Assembly (NCBI GenBank): GCA_033807775.1
Contig: CM066324.1
Location: forward strand, 134,035,501-134,099,500
From: Saussurea involucrata
Lineage: Eukaryota > Streptophyta > Magnoliopsida > Asterales > Asteraceae
DNA length: 64,000 bases
Direction of reading: 5' to 3'
Of this stretch, positions 35,007-47,045 are shown piece by piece. The notes beneath the pieces are model-generated. The model saw nothing but the letters and a program-made list of their open reading frames with translations, did not search any database and was not told where the DNA came from. Numbering within the stretch: the stretch's first letter is position 1; each line of letters starts with the position of its first letter. The position numbers were made by a program, and so were the translations under genes.

Positions 35007-37815
35007 AGTATTGGAAGATATAAATGATTAATGGAAGCCAATGAAACGTGCTAGAAATTGTGAATTGATCTAACAATAACCTTTAAAATGAGATTCTGCA
35101 ATTTGGATACTCACATCCTCTGTAAACCCTAAGATATTGCATCATGTCTGTCCTTTCTTTAACGACGAGAATGCGTGAAATTGACTCAGATAGCCATTTA
35201 TCTCTTTCACAATCGGTCTCCTAGCCATTACTCTCCTCATTTTATCAAAATGTCACTGCCCCTGCAAGTCACAGCTTATTCGGTCAGCTATACATGACTG
35301 TTTGGTAATAACTTAATGATACAAAAAGTGGCTTATTCAGTAGGCTTATAGGGGGAGCTTTATGCAGAAAGTATGTTTTTTTTCTCCAAACATGTCCCTC
35401 CCAATTAAAAAACACGCTCCTTTCATCTATAGAAAAACCCTCCTAAAAACATAAGCATTCTTTATCTATAACAGACAAGATTAATCCACACAAACAACTT
35501 TATCCATACAGGATTTAATGGAAAAAACCAACCAAACAACCCCAACTTATATATACCAGATGGAATCAAAGCATAACATATGCCTCCAAATATATGGTTT
35601 AGTTTTGGAAGGAATGATGGTTTCATTATTGTTTCTTTGATTAGGTTGGGCTAAGTGGTGCATTGGAGACATTATGTGGGCAAGGATTTGGAGCAAAGCT
35701 TTACAGAGTATTAGGAATATATTTACAAGCATCATGTTGGATTTCCATATCTTTCTCCATCCTCATCTCTATTCTCTGGTTTTTCACTGAACCTATCTTC
35801 ATTTTGCTTCACCAAGATCCTCATATCGCGAAAATGGGCGCTCTCTACATTAAGTATCTTATCCCCGGACTATTCGCCTACGGGCTTTTAGAAAACATGT
35901 TACGGTTTCTGCAAACGCAATCCATTGTTGCTCCTTTAGTACTGTGTTCGGTGGCCCCACTTATCCTCCATTTTGGCATTATGTATCTACTTGTACAACG
36001 GACTTCTCTAGCATTCGTGGGTGCCCCTTTAGCTGTTTCTATTTCATTGTGGATTTCGGTACTTATGCTGGCGTCATACGTGCTTTTCGCTAGTAAATTC
36101 AAGGAAACATGGCATGGTTTTTCCTTGGAGTCGTTCTATCATATTCTTGACACTTTAAAGCTAGCTCTTCCATCTGCTGCTATGGTTTGGTTGGTTTTTT
36201 CGTGATTCTTTGAAATTTTTAGTAGAAACTATGAATACCCGTCGTTCATTTGAATCAAAGTTGATATCTTATTGTTCTTGTTGGCAGCTTAGAATGTTGG
36301 GCTTTTGAGTTACTTGTGTTACTGGCTGGGATTTTGCCGAATTCAGAAATAACGACTTCTGTGATTGCGATGTGGTAAGAATATCTTGTTCCACTCAGTA
36401 CGGTAGTCTTAGGGTCCTTAACGAGCTTAATGGAACTCACAGCTTATTCGGTCAGCTATACATGACAGTTTGGTAGTGGCTTAATGACCGTATTACAGTT
36501 AGGGTATAGAAATACCATCGAGCCCTCATCATAGAGAATAGGCAGTCTTATATAGAAAGTTGGGCTTGTTCAGTAAGAGGGGGGGTGGATTTATGCAGAA
36601 AGCCAAGTTTTTTCAAAACTTGTCCCTCCCTATTAAAAAACACGCTCCTTCCCAAAGTCCTAGACAAAAACTTTCTCAATCTATACAAACAGATTATTCT
36701 GTCTATATATATTAGAAAGGTTTTTGTTTGAGAGGGTTTTTTCATAGATAGAAGGGACATGTTTTGCAATCAGGAGGGGCAAGTTTGGAAAAAAAAACTT
36801 GGCTTTATGCATAAAGCCTCCTCCTAAAAAACTTATTGAATAAGCCACTTTAAGTCACTACCAAACAGTCATGTATAGCTGACTGAATAAGCTGTTGAGT
36901 CCCATTAAGCTCATTAAGCTGCTAACAAATGGGCCCTTAATGGAAAACCAACCAAACAGCCCCTTAATTTTTTTTCCTGCTTAACGTTTACCCAATTTGT
37001 GTTGGTAAATGATCTCTTTGTTTTGGTTTGGTTCTATACCGCAATTTAAATACTTAATGGCGTTTTGGACTTAACAGCACGCGGGTATCAAATGAGCTGG
37101 GAGCTGGGAATATCGATAGAGCTAAGCACGCCATGGCTGTGACTCTAAAGCTTTCTGTCGTTCTTGCATTTGCTGTCGTTTTAGCTCTAGGATTCGGTCA
37201 TGATATCTGGGCTGGCTTCTTTAGTAACAGTCCTGTCATCATAAACCAATATGCTTCCATGACTCCCCTGCTGGTTATCTCAATCTTTTTTGATTCCATC
37301 CAAGGAGTCTTATCAGGTTTGCTAAAATCGCCACATTCTCCGTTCCTTTTTGCTCACACTTTTGCACAAACGAGACCCTTTTACCCTTTTGGGATAGAGG
37401 ACATGTCTGCGTACATCCCATCTCCTAGACCCTGCTTTTGAGTGGAATATACTGGGTTCATTTGGTTGGGAAAAGTTCAAATGAGAGCCATATATATATT
37501 TCGAGAACGTGCTATTTCATGTATTATTCATGATGAATAACCCTAAATATTCATGAATATCATGTATTTTCATTATGAATAATTTTCATGAATAACAACT
37601 ATTCTACCATTTTGGGGTAGAGGGCATGTCTGCATACATCCCACCTCCCCGGCCTTCGATTTTGTTCATTTGGTTGGGGAAAGTTCATCGATATCCATAA
37701 ATATTTTGAGAACTATTTCATGTATTAATAACCCCGAATAACCATGCATATCATGTGTTTTCGTCATGATAATTGTCATAATGAATATCTATCATGACAT
37801 TCATCATAAATAATA

Positions 37816-38042
37816 CTCCCTTCTGTCCCAAATAAGTGTTCGTAAGGAAAAAGACACACAGTTTTAGAAATGTGTGATTGTTAACTTTTTAATTAGCTAA
37901 ATAACAAATTTACCCTTAACAACAGAGAAAGAAAATTTCTCCATCTCATAATTAAGGTAGAATTGGAAAAATAGATACTCATTTTGGGACAAACTAAAAT
38001 AGAAATATACACACTTATTTTGGAATAGTTTGGAACGGAGAG
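37816..38042. mobile_element. Stowaway-like MITE
   Basis: It starts CTCCCTTCTGTCCCAAATAAG after a TA and ends TTTGGAACGGAGAGG. The terminal repeats fit the CTCCCTCCGTCCC pattern of Stowaway elements, which insert at TA. It sits where exon 6 of the MATE copy would be expected. Confidence 0.65.
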
Positions 38043-38142
38043 GTTCTCAGAGTACTTTACGGTTCTGATTCGAACCAAGCCCCTCGTTTGGTTTGTTTTT
38101 TTAGCCAAGTCGACGGGAGTGGAACTCAACGGTAGCCAACAC

Positions 38143-38956
38143 GATTCTTGTTTGACCAAATGTCGGGTCAAACCAAAACCACGAAGGAGATTTTGAATTA
38201 TTCGGTATGAATATAAGAACTCATTATGATCCATGTGAATGGCATGTAGCCCTTTAACTCCTGATTCTTGTGGCATTATTGCTTTGTACTTTTTTCTTCT
38301 TCTTTTCTGTTTGTCTCTCTATGCAGGTTAGCTTCAGCCCCCCTACCCAAACATGGGAAATTACAAAGCTATCCCCTATATCCCTTGTAGTTACTCTTGG
38401 TGTGTTTGGTAGACAGGACCAGACCGGATGGAATTAGATTAGAATGATGTGGGTGAGGTTGGCAAGTGAAAGAATTGTGAAAGATTTTGAGGGTTTTAAC
38501 TTTTAACTTAACATGGGTAGTTTAGTAATTTACTGAACATCTCCGATGTTTTTGTTCCACTCCTAGTCTATTGTCTTTCTATACATAAAAGACAACAAGT
38601 TGTTGATTGAAATTCACCCAAATAGTCATTTATCTCCCATGAATTGGTCTCCTAGTACTCCAGGTTTTACCAAAATGTGACTACCTCCGCAAGTGATAAC
38701 TCCTCAATTTGTTGATGGGTAAAAAAGATTTTTGAACATGTTCCGCAAATGCAGAAGCCAAATCTGTAAAATAATGTAAACATATCTACAACTTGCAAAC
38801 CAATATTTGCGTATGTATACAAAAATTACAATTTGGTCCTTGTACTTGCGAAGCGTGTTTAAAAACTCTTTTTTCCTTTACTTTTTGATCCCTCCATAAA
38901 TTGAAGAGTTGCTACTTACGGAGGTAGTGACATTTTGGTAAAAATAGGGAGAATAG
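38143..38956. other. Gene-free stretch downstream of the MATE pseudogene
   Basis: This is the old 3' flank of the MATE copy (parallel to 24840-25010), plus a fragment near 38400 (GTGTTTGGTAGACAGGACC) resembling the end of a Harbinger-like MITE. Nothing else is recognised. Confidence 0.4.
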
Positions 38957-38959
38957 TTA

Positions 38960-40741
38960 GGCCATCCGTACCCCAGCGGGCTCGGGCTCGGGTTCACGCC
39001 AGGTGGCCAGCGGGTTGGGCGGCAACCGGGTACGGGGGCGGCGGGTTCCTGCGGGTTCGGCATGCGGGTTCCCCACCCCGCTCCTACCCGAACACTTTCT
39101 CAATTTTTATTTTATTTTTAATTCCAACGGCTATATATCAAACGGCTATTTTCAATTTATTTTTTTTTTATTTTTTTTTCAATTTAAACACTATAAATAA
39201 ACCTCAAATCTCATCCATTTTTCATACCAATTCTCTCAATCCTCTAAATTCTCTCAATTCATTTTTCACTCTTAATTCTCTCAATCCTCTAAATTCTCTC
39301 ATCATGAATTCAAACACCCCACCCACACCCCGTGGTAACCGATCGACGAGGTCGGATTCACCGCAAGAAACCCCGAACGTTGGTTTCCAACAATTTCAAC
39401 AAAATCCTTATTTTCCGCAATTTGCCCCGAACGTTGGTTTCTCACAATCTATTCATCCATTTTCTCGTGAAGGCTTGATCCTACAAGGTTTTGCGCCCCC
39501 AAATTTCCAACTTCCTCCACCCGCTTTCAACACCGGAATCGATCTTGAAGAGATTGTTCCGGAAACACCACAAACGATCTCCACACAACAATCATCCCCG
39601 GATCGACAACCAAGCCCAACACCAACGCAAAACCAAAAAAAGAAAAAAAATTCAAAAAAGAGCCGCCCGACAACCGTGGACTAGAGCGGAGGAAGTGGCT
39701 TTAGCGTCGGCGTGGATCGACGTTTCGGAGGACCCCCTTGTCGGTAACGCACAAAACGGAGGTACTATTATTATTATTATTATTATTATTATTATCATAA
39801 TTATTATTATTGTTATACAAATATAGATAGCTTCTGGGGTCGCATCGAGAAGGTGTTTTATACGTTGATGTGTCGTGAAAAATATAGAACACATCATCAA
39901 CTAAGCACCAAATATAAAGATTTAAACAAAAAGGTACAACAATTCGCCGACATCTACAACAACTTGTATAATAGTAGATCAAGCGGATCGAGTGAAGCCG
40001 ATATTTTAAAAGCGGCACACGTCCGGTACGAAAATGAATACCAAACTGCCTTCACCCATGAACAAGCTTGGGATATCCTCAAATTATCTCCAAAATGGAA
40101 TACGGTTCCAACTATGACAAATACATCTCGGGGTTCAAAACGTACCCACACTTCCGATGAAGACGCTGAAAATGTTCAACGACCCATCGGGAGAAACACG
40201 GCAAAAAAGGCAGCAACGAGTAGTACGGACGACAACCGCCTTTACTCCGAAATGAGTGACTTGAGAAGTAAAATTGATGATTCGGTTGATTACAAAATGA
40301 AAAAACTTGAAGTCGAACAACAAAAGTGGCAAGTCGAACAACAAAAGTGTGAAATCGAGTTGGAAAGGCTATATGAAAAAGACTTCGAGTTTTTCATTGC
40401 CCCGCACGATCACCTTACGGGAGCTGCTTTGAATGCTACTTTGGCGAGAAAAGAGAGAATTCGACAAAAACATAATTAGAATTTTTAATTTTATTTTGTA
40501 ATTTTTAATTTTATTTTGTAATTTTTAATTTTATTTTGTAATTTTATTTTTATTTTTATGAATGTTATGATTTTTTATTAAAAAATTAGATGAGGTGGCA
40601 TGTGGGTTCAAGAGGTTCAAAAGGTTGGGATACGGGATTTGTGGGTTCAAAAATGTTCAAGAGGGTTCAAAGTGGAAAGTTGATGTGGCGCTGATGTGGC
40701 GCAGAGGGTTCAAAAGGTTTGAACCTGGGGTACGGATGGCC
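38960..40741 (+). mobile_element. PIF/Harbinger element carrying only the Myb/SANT-type ORF
   Basis: The terminal inverted repeat GGCCATCCGTACCCCAG is mirrored by CTGGGGTACGGATGGCC at the right end. The target duplication is TTA (38957-38959 and 40742-40744), the Harbinger standard. Subterminal GGTTCAAAAGG and GATGTGGCGC repeats lie near the right end. The 1,782-bp element has no transposase. It pairs functionally with the transposase-only element at 55977-57838. Confidence 0.88.
39304..40479 (+). pseudogene. Harbinger Myb/SANT-like DNA-binding protein, frame broken
   Basis: The N-terminal part is Pro/Gln/Phe-rich. After a Lys-rich stretch comes the SANT-like start RQPWTRAEEVALASAWIDVS, continuing FWGRIEKVFYTLMCREKY and, farther on, a coiled-coil-like EVEQQKWQVEQQKCE stretch. 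Such proteins help the Harbinger transposase bind DNA and enter the nucleus. The frame shifts within A-runs near 39640-39660. A 65-bp GT-AG intron at 39762-39826, almost entirely (TTA)n, joins NG and DSFWGR in phase. Either one base was lost or gained in the A-run, or this is a sequence error; otherwise the frame is open to 40479. Confidence 0.75.
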
Positions 40742-40744
40742 TTA

Positions 40745-42318
40745 TAGAGAGAGAAATAGTTATTTGGGTCAATTTCCCGTTTTTCAATCTTCTATTATGT
40801 CTTATATATTAATACCAAACAAGTTTTTATTTTATCTTGTCTAGTGTATCAATATCAAGGACTAATCTTATTGTTATATCTTGTCCAGTGTATCAATATC
40901 AAACACTTATTAGACCATCTTCAATGGGGTCACTAAATCTTACATAAATTTAGTGTAAATGACACTATTCACATCTCCAATGGGGTCTCTATTTTCCATA
41001 CTAAATTTAGTGTAATGAATAGTATTACACTATATTTGGTGTAACACTATTCATTTACACTACTTTTAACATCACTCTTGGAAAATAGTGTTACCCATTG
41101 GAGAAGATTTATTATTAACATTAAAATTTACACTACTTTTAAAGTTTGGTGTAAAATATAATGTGACCCATTGGAGATGCTCTAAGAGCATCTCCAACAG
41201 CTATGTTAAAATAAATAAAAAATATGGATTTTAACAATTTTTTGCTCAAATAGCTATGCTATCTTGTATGTTAAAATAAAGAAAAGATAAGGGAGAATAT
41301 AAAAATCTTCAAATTTGGAAAAATTTTCTTGTATGCTAAAATTAGAGAAATGAGTAAAAGAAATAATATTTTAATCTTTCCATCAATAAAAAACATTTGA
41401 ATTAAAAAGGTTAAAAAGAGAGAAATAATATTTTATTAATGTATTAATTATTTATATATTTTAATTAACACTATAATAGTTTTGGAAGTTGGAATTAAAT
41501 TTTTTTAGAAATTTTAAATTTTAATATTCTATTTTAGAAAAAACATGGCATAGAGCTCTGACCCATTTGCACCCATTTAACTTTTTTTTTCTTTTCTATT
41601 CATATAATAAATAAGTAACTAAAGTGACACGTGTCGTCGTCTGGTGAGTCGGTTTTATGGTTTTCCCGCCTAAACATGTATCTGGACGCCTTTACATTAT
41701 AGGTTCAATTAGCACACCCACATTCACTCCTTCTTAAATCTCTCCTTAATTAAATTTTTTTAATTTATACCTTACATTTACTACCCTTATAATTACCTAT
41801 GTAGTTTACTTTTAATCCATTATTTTTTTTATTTTTCATTTTAGACTTTTATCATATAAACATAAATAATGTTTAGGAACTAAAATGCATTAAAAAACAT
41901 TTTTATTGTTTACAAATTATATCATTGTAATCGTTTCGTCAATACCTTCGAAATAAGCCTACTATTGAATATTTTTTGATACATACGTACATATCCATAC
42001 TTATAATAAATTCAAATGATCAAAATTTTCTTTAATATAATTTCATTTCTTTAATATACACCACCACATCCTTGATGTTTATTTGGCTGTGATATGCTTA
42101 TTCATTCCATATTAGTATGCTTACTCATTCTGTGTTAATATGCTTAAAGTCCATAAGCCTATCAACAAAATTCCACCGTGTATAGTAATCCCATACTAAT
42201 TCAAAAAAATTAACCCTTATCGTATCCCAAAAAATAAACTTATTTGAATAATTAATAATCATATATATCCTAAAAATAAACTTATTTTACCCCTAATAAA
42301 ATAGAAGTCGTCTCCTTA
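40745..42318. other. Gene-free, MITE-bearing stretch
   Basis: Apart from the MITE at 40912-41183, a second possible MITE starts at about 41187 (GAGCATCTCCAACAGCTATG), with a weak mirror near 41545. The rest is AT-rich. CAAAAAAATTAACCCTTATC with its following bases occurs near 42202 and again near 42625, so the flank has a local duplication. Confidence 0.4.
40912..41183. mobile_element. Tourist-like MITE (AGACCATCTTCAATGGGG)
   Basis: The left end AGACCATCTTCAATGGGGTC is mirrored by GACCCATTGGAGATGCTCT on the right, with internal inverted repeats around 'tttagtgtaa'. Flanks are TT and AA, consistent with a TTA/TAA target but not exact. Confidence 0.65.
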
Positions 42319-42602
42319 GGTAGCGTTTGGTACGCAGACTGGATGGGACGGGACGGGACTGGACTGGAGGAGATAATTTTAATCTATGTTACGTTGGAAA
42401 AAATGGGTATTTTAGTAATCTTATGTTTTAGTCCCATGTTATTCCACCTATTTTGGTGGAACAAAAAATCTTAAGTTTTGTCTCATGAAAACTTGTTTTT
42501 GTCTCATGTTGTCCCATCTGATTTTTGTCCCATGGCATACCAAACATGGGACTATTTTTTTGTCCCGTCCCATCCCATCCAGTCTGCGTACCAAACGCAC
42601 CC
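42319..42602. mobile_element. Harbinger-type MITE with TTA duplication
   Basis: The terminal repeats GGTAGCGTTTGGTACGCAGA and TCTGCGTACCAAACGCACCC extend over about 40 bp, with TTA at 42316-42318 and 42603-42605. The 284-bp element is non-coding. Confidence 0.75.
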
Positions 42603-42683
42603 TTAATGTTAATTATTCATTTCTAATTCAAAAAAATTAACCCTTATCTTATCCAAAAAATAAACTTATTTGAATAGTTAGGT

Positions 42684-43331
42684 GTTAAATTAGATAACAG
42701 AAATGTCGTTGCTTATAACAAATATCTTTTGAAAAGATACCAGGCACACATTAATGTTGAGTGGTGCAATCAGGCTTCTTCTATAAAATATTTGTTCAAA
42801 TATATCAACAAGGGTCCGGATAGAGCTACTGTTGCGGTTGTAGAAAACAGTAATGAAGAAGATAATAATAATTCCGTTGATGAAATAAAGGAATATTATG
42901 ACTGTAGATATGTATCTGCATGTGAAGCTTCTTGGCGTATATTTGGGTATGATGTTCATTACAGGAAACCTTCTGTTTTGAGGCTTCCTTTCCATCTTCC
43001 TGGACAACAACAAGTCGTTTTTGGTGCTGAAGATGATATTGAAAATGTCATAAACAAACCTTCTGTGGCATCTTCAATGTTCTTGGCTTGGATGAAGTGT
43101 AATGAACTTTACGCAGAAGCACGAAAACTTACTTATGTTGAATTCCCTACAAAGTTTGTGTGGAAACTGGAAGAGCGACGTTGGGATCAAAGGAAAAAAG
43201 GCTTTTCAATTGGAAGAATTCATTCAGTTTCTCCTGCTCTTGGTGAAGCGTATTATTTAAGAATTCTTTTGAATAAAGTCAAAGGTCCTAAATCATTCGA
43301 AGACATTCGTACAGTAAATGGAGATATATTT
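42684..43331 (+). pseudogene. Helitron Rep fragment, upstream of the Copia insertion
   Basis: The open frame reads VKLDNRNVVAYNKYLLKRY and then KYLFKYINKGPDR, the region holding the paired tyrosines (Y-x3-Y) that cut and join DNA in Helitron Rep. It continues through a Rep-linked region with YDCRYVSACEASWRIF and HLPGQQ. It stops abruptly at the LTR boundary at codon sequence NGDIF. A TAG lies just upstream (42675), and the N-terminal part is missing. Homology resumes directly after the Copia element, so the two pieces were one exon. Confidence 0.85.
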
Positions 43332-44696
43332 TGTTGGTGCAAGTGTACCCAGCTTTAAATATTGTGATATATTTTTGGTACACATAAAATCACATCTCCA
43401 TATTTATTTTGATGATTACAAAACACACCGCATTATTTGTTATCTAATATTTTATCTGAGTGTGCAGATATTTAAATGATCTCGATAAATTTTTTATCTG
43501 AAGAATCCAAGTCTGAAGAGTTTCGTCATTTTATTTTAAAATGATAAACACCCTAAAATATTTTATCACTTGGATATTTCGTATCTATATAAATATATTT
43601 GAATCAAATATATATATAATATATATATATTTTTTAAATATATATATAAATCGCATGATATATATATATATATGTTATTTTATTAAAATCAAATCTCTGC
43701 TACTGTTCATCATTAAATGCAAAGAGTGTTCAGCCGAAAGAAGTCTTCCAGCGCAACTGCCCTTTTGTACGACTGTCAGGCGGTATACCGCCAAGGTCCA
43801 CGCGGTATACCGCGATACTTTTCACCCATCAGTTCTTCTGCATATGAAGCTTCTCTTGTCAGGAACCTTTTCAGGCGGTATACCGCCGTGTGCAACGCGG
43901 TATACCGCGGGTACCATATACCGTTTGTTTTTGCAGGGTTGACCTTCTCCTCTGCAGTGTACTTTTTTCTGACGCAGGTATACCGCGATGGAAAGCCGGT
44001 ATACCGCGAAAGCTTCTGCCCTGTTGCTCATCCAGTATAAATATCATGCAACCACCAGCCTTCAATGCTACACCAACTTCAGCAATAAATTCTCCCTCAG
44101 CATTTGATTATTATTCTGCTGCCTTCTTACTCACACTAAATCACTTAAACTGATAAAACTCGTTTTTGAGTAAGAAATCTTGAGTTGATAGCAGATTAAA
44201 ATCTCTCGATTAGTTGAATCAGCAACACAACTCAAGTGATCAAACTCTCTAAAAATATCCAAGTGATAAACCTTATTCAAGAGTGATTATTCATATTAAA
44301 ATTATACCCTCTTGTAAGTGTTTGAATAAGAGTGAGTGATCCACATTAATCTCTCAAAGTAGAGTGATTCGCGTTTGTTGTATTAAGGTTTGTGTTTCTA
44401 CCGTAAAGAACACGTTCGTATTGGATCTCCGAGAAGTGTTATTTTCTCGAGGTGGACTAGCCAACTTTGTGTTTGGTGAACCACTTTAAAAATATCGTTG
44501 TCAAGTATTCTCTTTCCCTTATCTATTTACATTTCCGCTGTGCATTTAAATTATATCTGTTTATATAATTGTTGTTTATTTATTATTTCTATACTCTGAT
44601 TTATTTATACTGTTTCTGTACTGTATTTATTTATAAAAGAATTTTTGAAAGTAAAAGATTTAAAATACAACCTTACCCCCCCTAGGTTGTCCAACA
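43332..44696 (+). repeat. 5' LTR of the Sirevirus-like element
   Basis: It starts TGTTGGTGCAAGTGTACCC and ends CCTAGGTTGTCCAACA. A cluster at about 43770-44010 holds four full GCGGTATACCGC palindromes plus partial copies. Open frames within it are not regarded as genes. Confidence 0.95.
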
Positions 44697-44698
44697 TT

Positions 44699-44710
44699 TG
44701 GTATCAGAGC
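44699..44710 (+). promoter_or_regulatory. Primer binding site (initiator tRNA-Met)
   Basis: TGGTATCAGAGC lies two bases after the 5' LTR, as in the TR-GAG element. Confidence 0.92.
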
Positions 44711-44755
44711 AGGTCTTTCAAAAATATTCTGCATAAATTTCTCTTATTCTTCTAA

Positions 44756-46657
44756 ATGGCTCAACAAACTAATATCGTGTTTTCAAAACCTCCTTTGATA
44801 GATACTGAAAAGTTTGGCATTTGGGCCGAGCTATTTGAATGTCACGTGCGTGGCAAAAATCAAAAGATTTGGAATATTATAGAAAAAGGGAATTTTAAAC
44901 CCACCATTGTGAAAGATGATGTTTATATTGATAAACCTATAGATGAATGGACTACCTCTGATGAAACTCATTTTTGTTTAAACTTTGAAGCTAAGAATAT
45001 ATTATATGCTGCTTTAACAACTGATGAAATTGAAAGAGTATATACATATAAAACTGCAAATCAAATATGGGAAAGTTTAAATAATACTCATCGTGGAAAC
45101 ACGGAGGTTAAATCTAGTAAAGTGAATATTTTAGTTCACGATTATGAACTATTCGAAATGAAACAAGATGAGTCAATTGACTCAATGTTTAAAAGATTTA
45201 ACCTCATTGTGACTACTTTGAAAGGTTTGGATCGCACTTATCCTAACGAGGACTATATAAGGAAAATCCTACGAGCCCTTCCTTCGGAGTGGATGCAAAA
45301 GATAACATCTTTAGAAGACTCCCGTGACCTTTCAATAATGAAGATAGATGACTTGATCGGTAATCTTAAAGTGCATGAAATTGCACTTAAAAGAAACAAA
45401 GATCGGGAGCAAGTTAAAAAGAAGTCAATCGCTCTTAATGCCTCAACTCCGAATGTCAAGAAGAAGAAGGAGGAAGCTAGCACCTCAAAAGATCCATCCG
45501 AAACTCTCAATGAAGTTGCCATGTTGGTAAGAAACTTTTCCAAGTTTTTTAATAATAATAAATTTTCTAACAATGGCAGATTTCAAAGAAACGGTAACTA
45601 CCGTCGTGGTGGTGAAAATCGAAGTCGTAAGTTCCATAAACGAGACGAAAAAGTTAAGAAAAATGGCGACTCGAGTGAAGACGATAAAGCTAAGCCAAAG
45701 AGAGGCTTTTGCTACTCATGTGGTGACAAAGACCACTACGCCAATGAATGTCCGAAAAAGAACAAGTTCCAAAAGAAGAAGGAGAAAGCCTTCATTGGAG
45801 GCGCGTGGAGCGAAAGTGAAGAAGAAGATGACTATCAAGCCATTTGTCTTATGGCCGAAAGCGACGACGAGGTAAAATCTTCTTACTCGGATTACGATAG
45901 TGATTATGAAAGTGATAATGAAAATAATCGTGAAGAATTATATGAATCTTTTCATAAAATGGCCGCTCTTGCAAATCGTTACCAAGATGAGAATGCTATG
46001 TTAAAAGAAACTGTAAATGCATATAAAAAGGAAATAAATAATGTTAAACAAAAATCTGAAAATGATATGGATATAATTGCTAAATTAGAAACTAAATTAG
46101 GAGAAAAAGATTTTTGTAAATCTTGTGATGTTTTAAATAAAGAAATTGCATGCTTAAATAAAAAATCACATGAAAATATTATTTGTACAAAATGTGATAT
46201 TCTTGAGAATGAGATTGCATGTTTAAAAGCAAAATGTGATGCGTATGAAAAGGATGATTTATTGGCAAAAGCTTTTCAAAGCAGTAATGAGAAAGTCTTT
46301 AACATGCTAAATATGCCTAACCGTATAAAATGTAGAAAAGGCATTGGTTCCAATACTTGTGTTGATAAATGTTCGTGTAAACCCATCAAAAGACTTTATG
46401 AATCACCTAAAGTTAATACAAGAAATCAATATGTGCAAAAACATCCGTATGTGCGTAAAATAAATAATGTAAATACGAGAAAACCGTATGCTCGCATGTA
46501 CCATGATAAATATTCTAAACCTAATAATAATGCGAATGTAAATGCTTGTTTTTATGTGTATGATAAATATAATCGCAAAATTAAAATGGTAAATAAATGG
46601 ATTCCAAAAGGAATGTTTAGTAATGATAATCCCGGTGGTATGCGTTTATGGTTTTAA
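44756..46657 (+). CDS. Gag polyprotein of the Sirevirus-like element
   Basis: 633 residues, starting MAQQTNIVFSKPPLID shortly after the primer site. It has a Copia gag domain in the first 230 residues, a Lys-rich linker, a CCHC knuckle (CYSCGDKDHYANEC, about 317-330), an acidic patch (SESEEEDD), a Lys/Glu-rich coiled-coil-like part and an Arg/Tyr-rich tail ending NPGGMRLWF. Gag forms the particle and packages RNA. The stop is shared with the TR-GAG gag, so it is a lineage feature and not a new mutation. The protein is longer than most Copia gags, as in Sireviruses. Confidence 0.93.
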   Translation: MAQQTNIVFSKPPLIDTEKFGIWAELFECHVRGKNQKIWNIIEKGNFKPTIVKDDVYIDKPIDEWTTSDETHFCLNFEAKNILYAALTTDEIERVYTYKTANQIWESLNNTHRGNTEVKSSKVNILVHDYELFEMKQDESIDSMFKRFNLIVTTLKGLDRTYPNEDYIRKILRALPSEWMQKITSLEDSRDLSIMKIDDLIGNLKVHEIALKRNKDREQVKKKSIALNASTPNVKKKKEEASTSKDPSETLNEVAMLVRNFSKFFNNNKFSNNGRFQRNGNYRRGGENRSRKFHKRDEKVKKNGDSSEDDKAKPKRGFCYSCGDKDHYANECPKKNKFQKKKEKAFIGGAWSESEEEDDYQAICLMAESDDEVKSSYSDYDSDYESDNENNREELYESFHKMAALANRYQDENAMLKETVNAYKKEINNVKQKSENDMDIIAKLETKLGEKDFCKSCDVLNKEIACLNKKSHENIICTKCDILENEIACLKAKCDAYEKDDLLAKAFQSSNEKVFNMLNMPNRIKCRKGIGSNTCVDKCSCKPIKRLYESPKVNTRNQYVQKHPYVRKINNVNTRKPYARMYHDKYSKPNNNANVNACFYVYDKYNRKIKMVNKWIPKGMFSNDNPGGMRLWF

Positions 46658-47045
46658 ATGTGTTATGTATATATGTTATATATATATATAGTTTAAATAT
46701 AATTTGTTGTATATATTATATATATAAGTAATATATATTACTATGTACTGTTTGTTTATATATATATACGTATTACTTATATATATATATGGTGTTTGTT
46801 TAATATGTTATATATATATATATTTGTGTTTGATGTATTATATATTAAAGTTGTTTAATATATTATATATATTTTGTCTTACTTGATATGTATTATATAT
46901 ATATATTAATATTGTGTAATGTATTGTATATATATATATTCTGTTTGACTTTATATATATGCATGTTGGTTGACATTGAAACTAATTGTCAAGGACCCAC
47001 GAGAAATGGGGACCATAAAAGTTACATCTTCATTATTGTAGATTG
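46658..47045 (+). repeat. TA-rich spacer between gag and pol
   Basis: This nearly 390-bp stretch is dominated by repeated (TA)n tracts separated by GTTTGT- or GTGTTTG-like phrases. It separates gag and pol by more than a frameshift could bridge, so pol may need splicing or re-initiation. Whether the gap is normal for the family or a microsatellite expansion cannot be told here. Confidence 0.7.

Larger units (their letters stand above)
34233..38135 (+). pseudogene. Decayed tandem copy of the MATE transporter
   Basis: Exons match those of the gene at 10798: exon 1 34233-34489, exon 2 35645-36189, exon 3 36288-36374, exon 5 37078-37316. Exon lengths of 2, 3 and 5 are identical to the intact copy and their frames are open. 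Lesions: a 10-bp deletion in exon 1 (near 34386, GCATACCATTAG), giving a frameshift and stop; exon 4 missing together with part of its introns; exon 6 missing; exon 7 reduced to its last bases (near 38107-38130), followed by a 3' flank still matching the other copy. Intron 1 is only about 1.15 kb. The product could not be a working transporter. Confidence 0.88.

Noticed and set aside
38935..39303. Upstream extension of the Harbinger Myb ORF into the terminal repeat
   Set aside because: The extension would translate the inverted terminal repeat and a T-rich leader. The ATG at 39304 is the more likely start.
43541..44153. Overlapping open frames in the Copia LTR (also at 50477-51089)
   Set aside because: They lie inside the LTRs, with translated TA repeats and palindromes and no protein-like composition.
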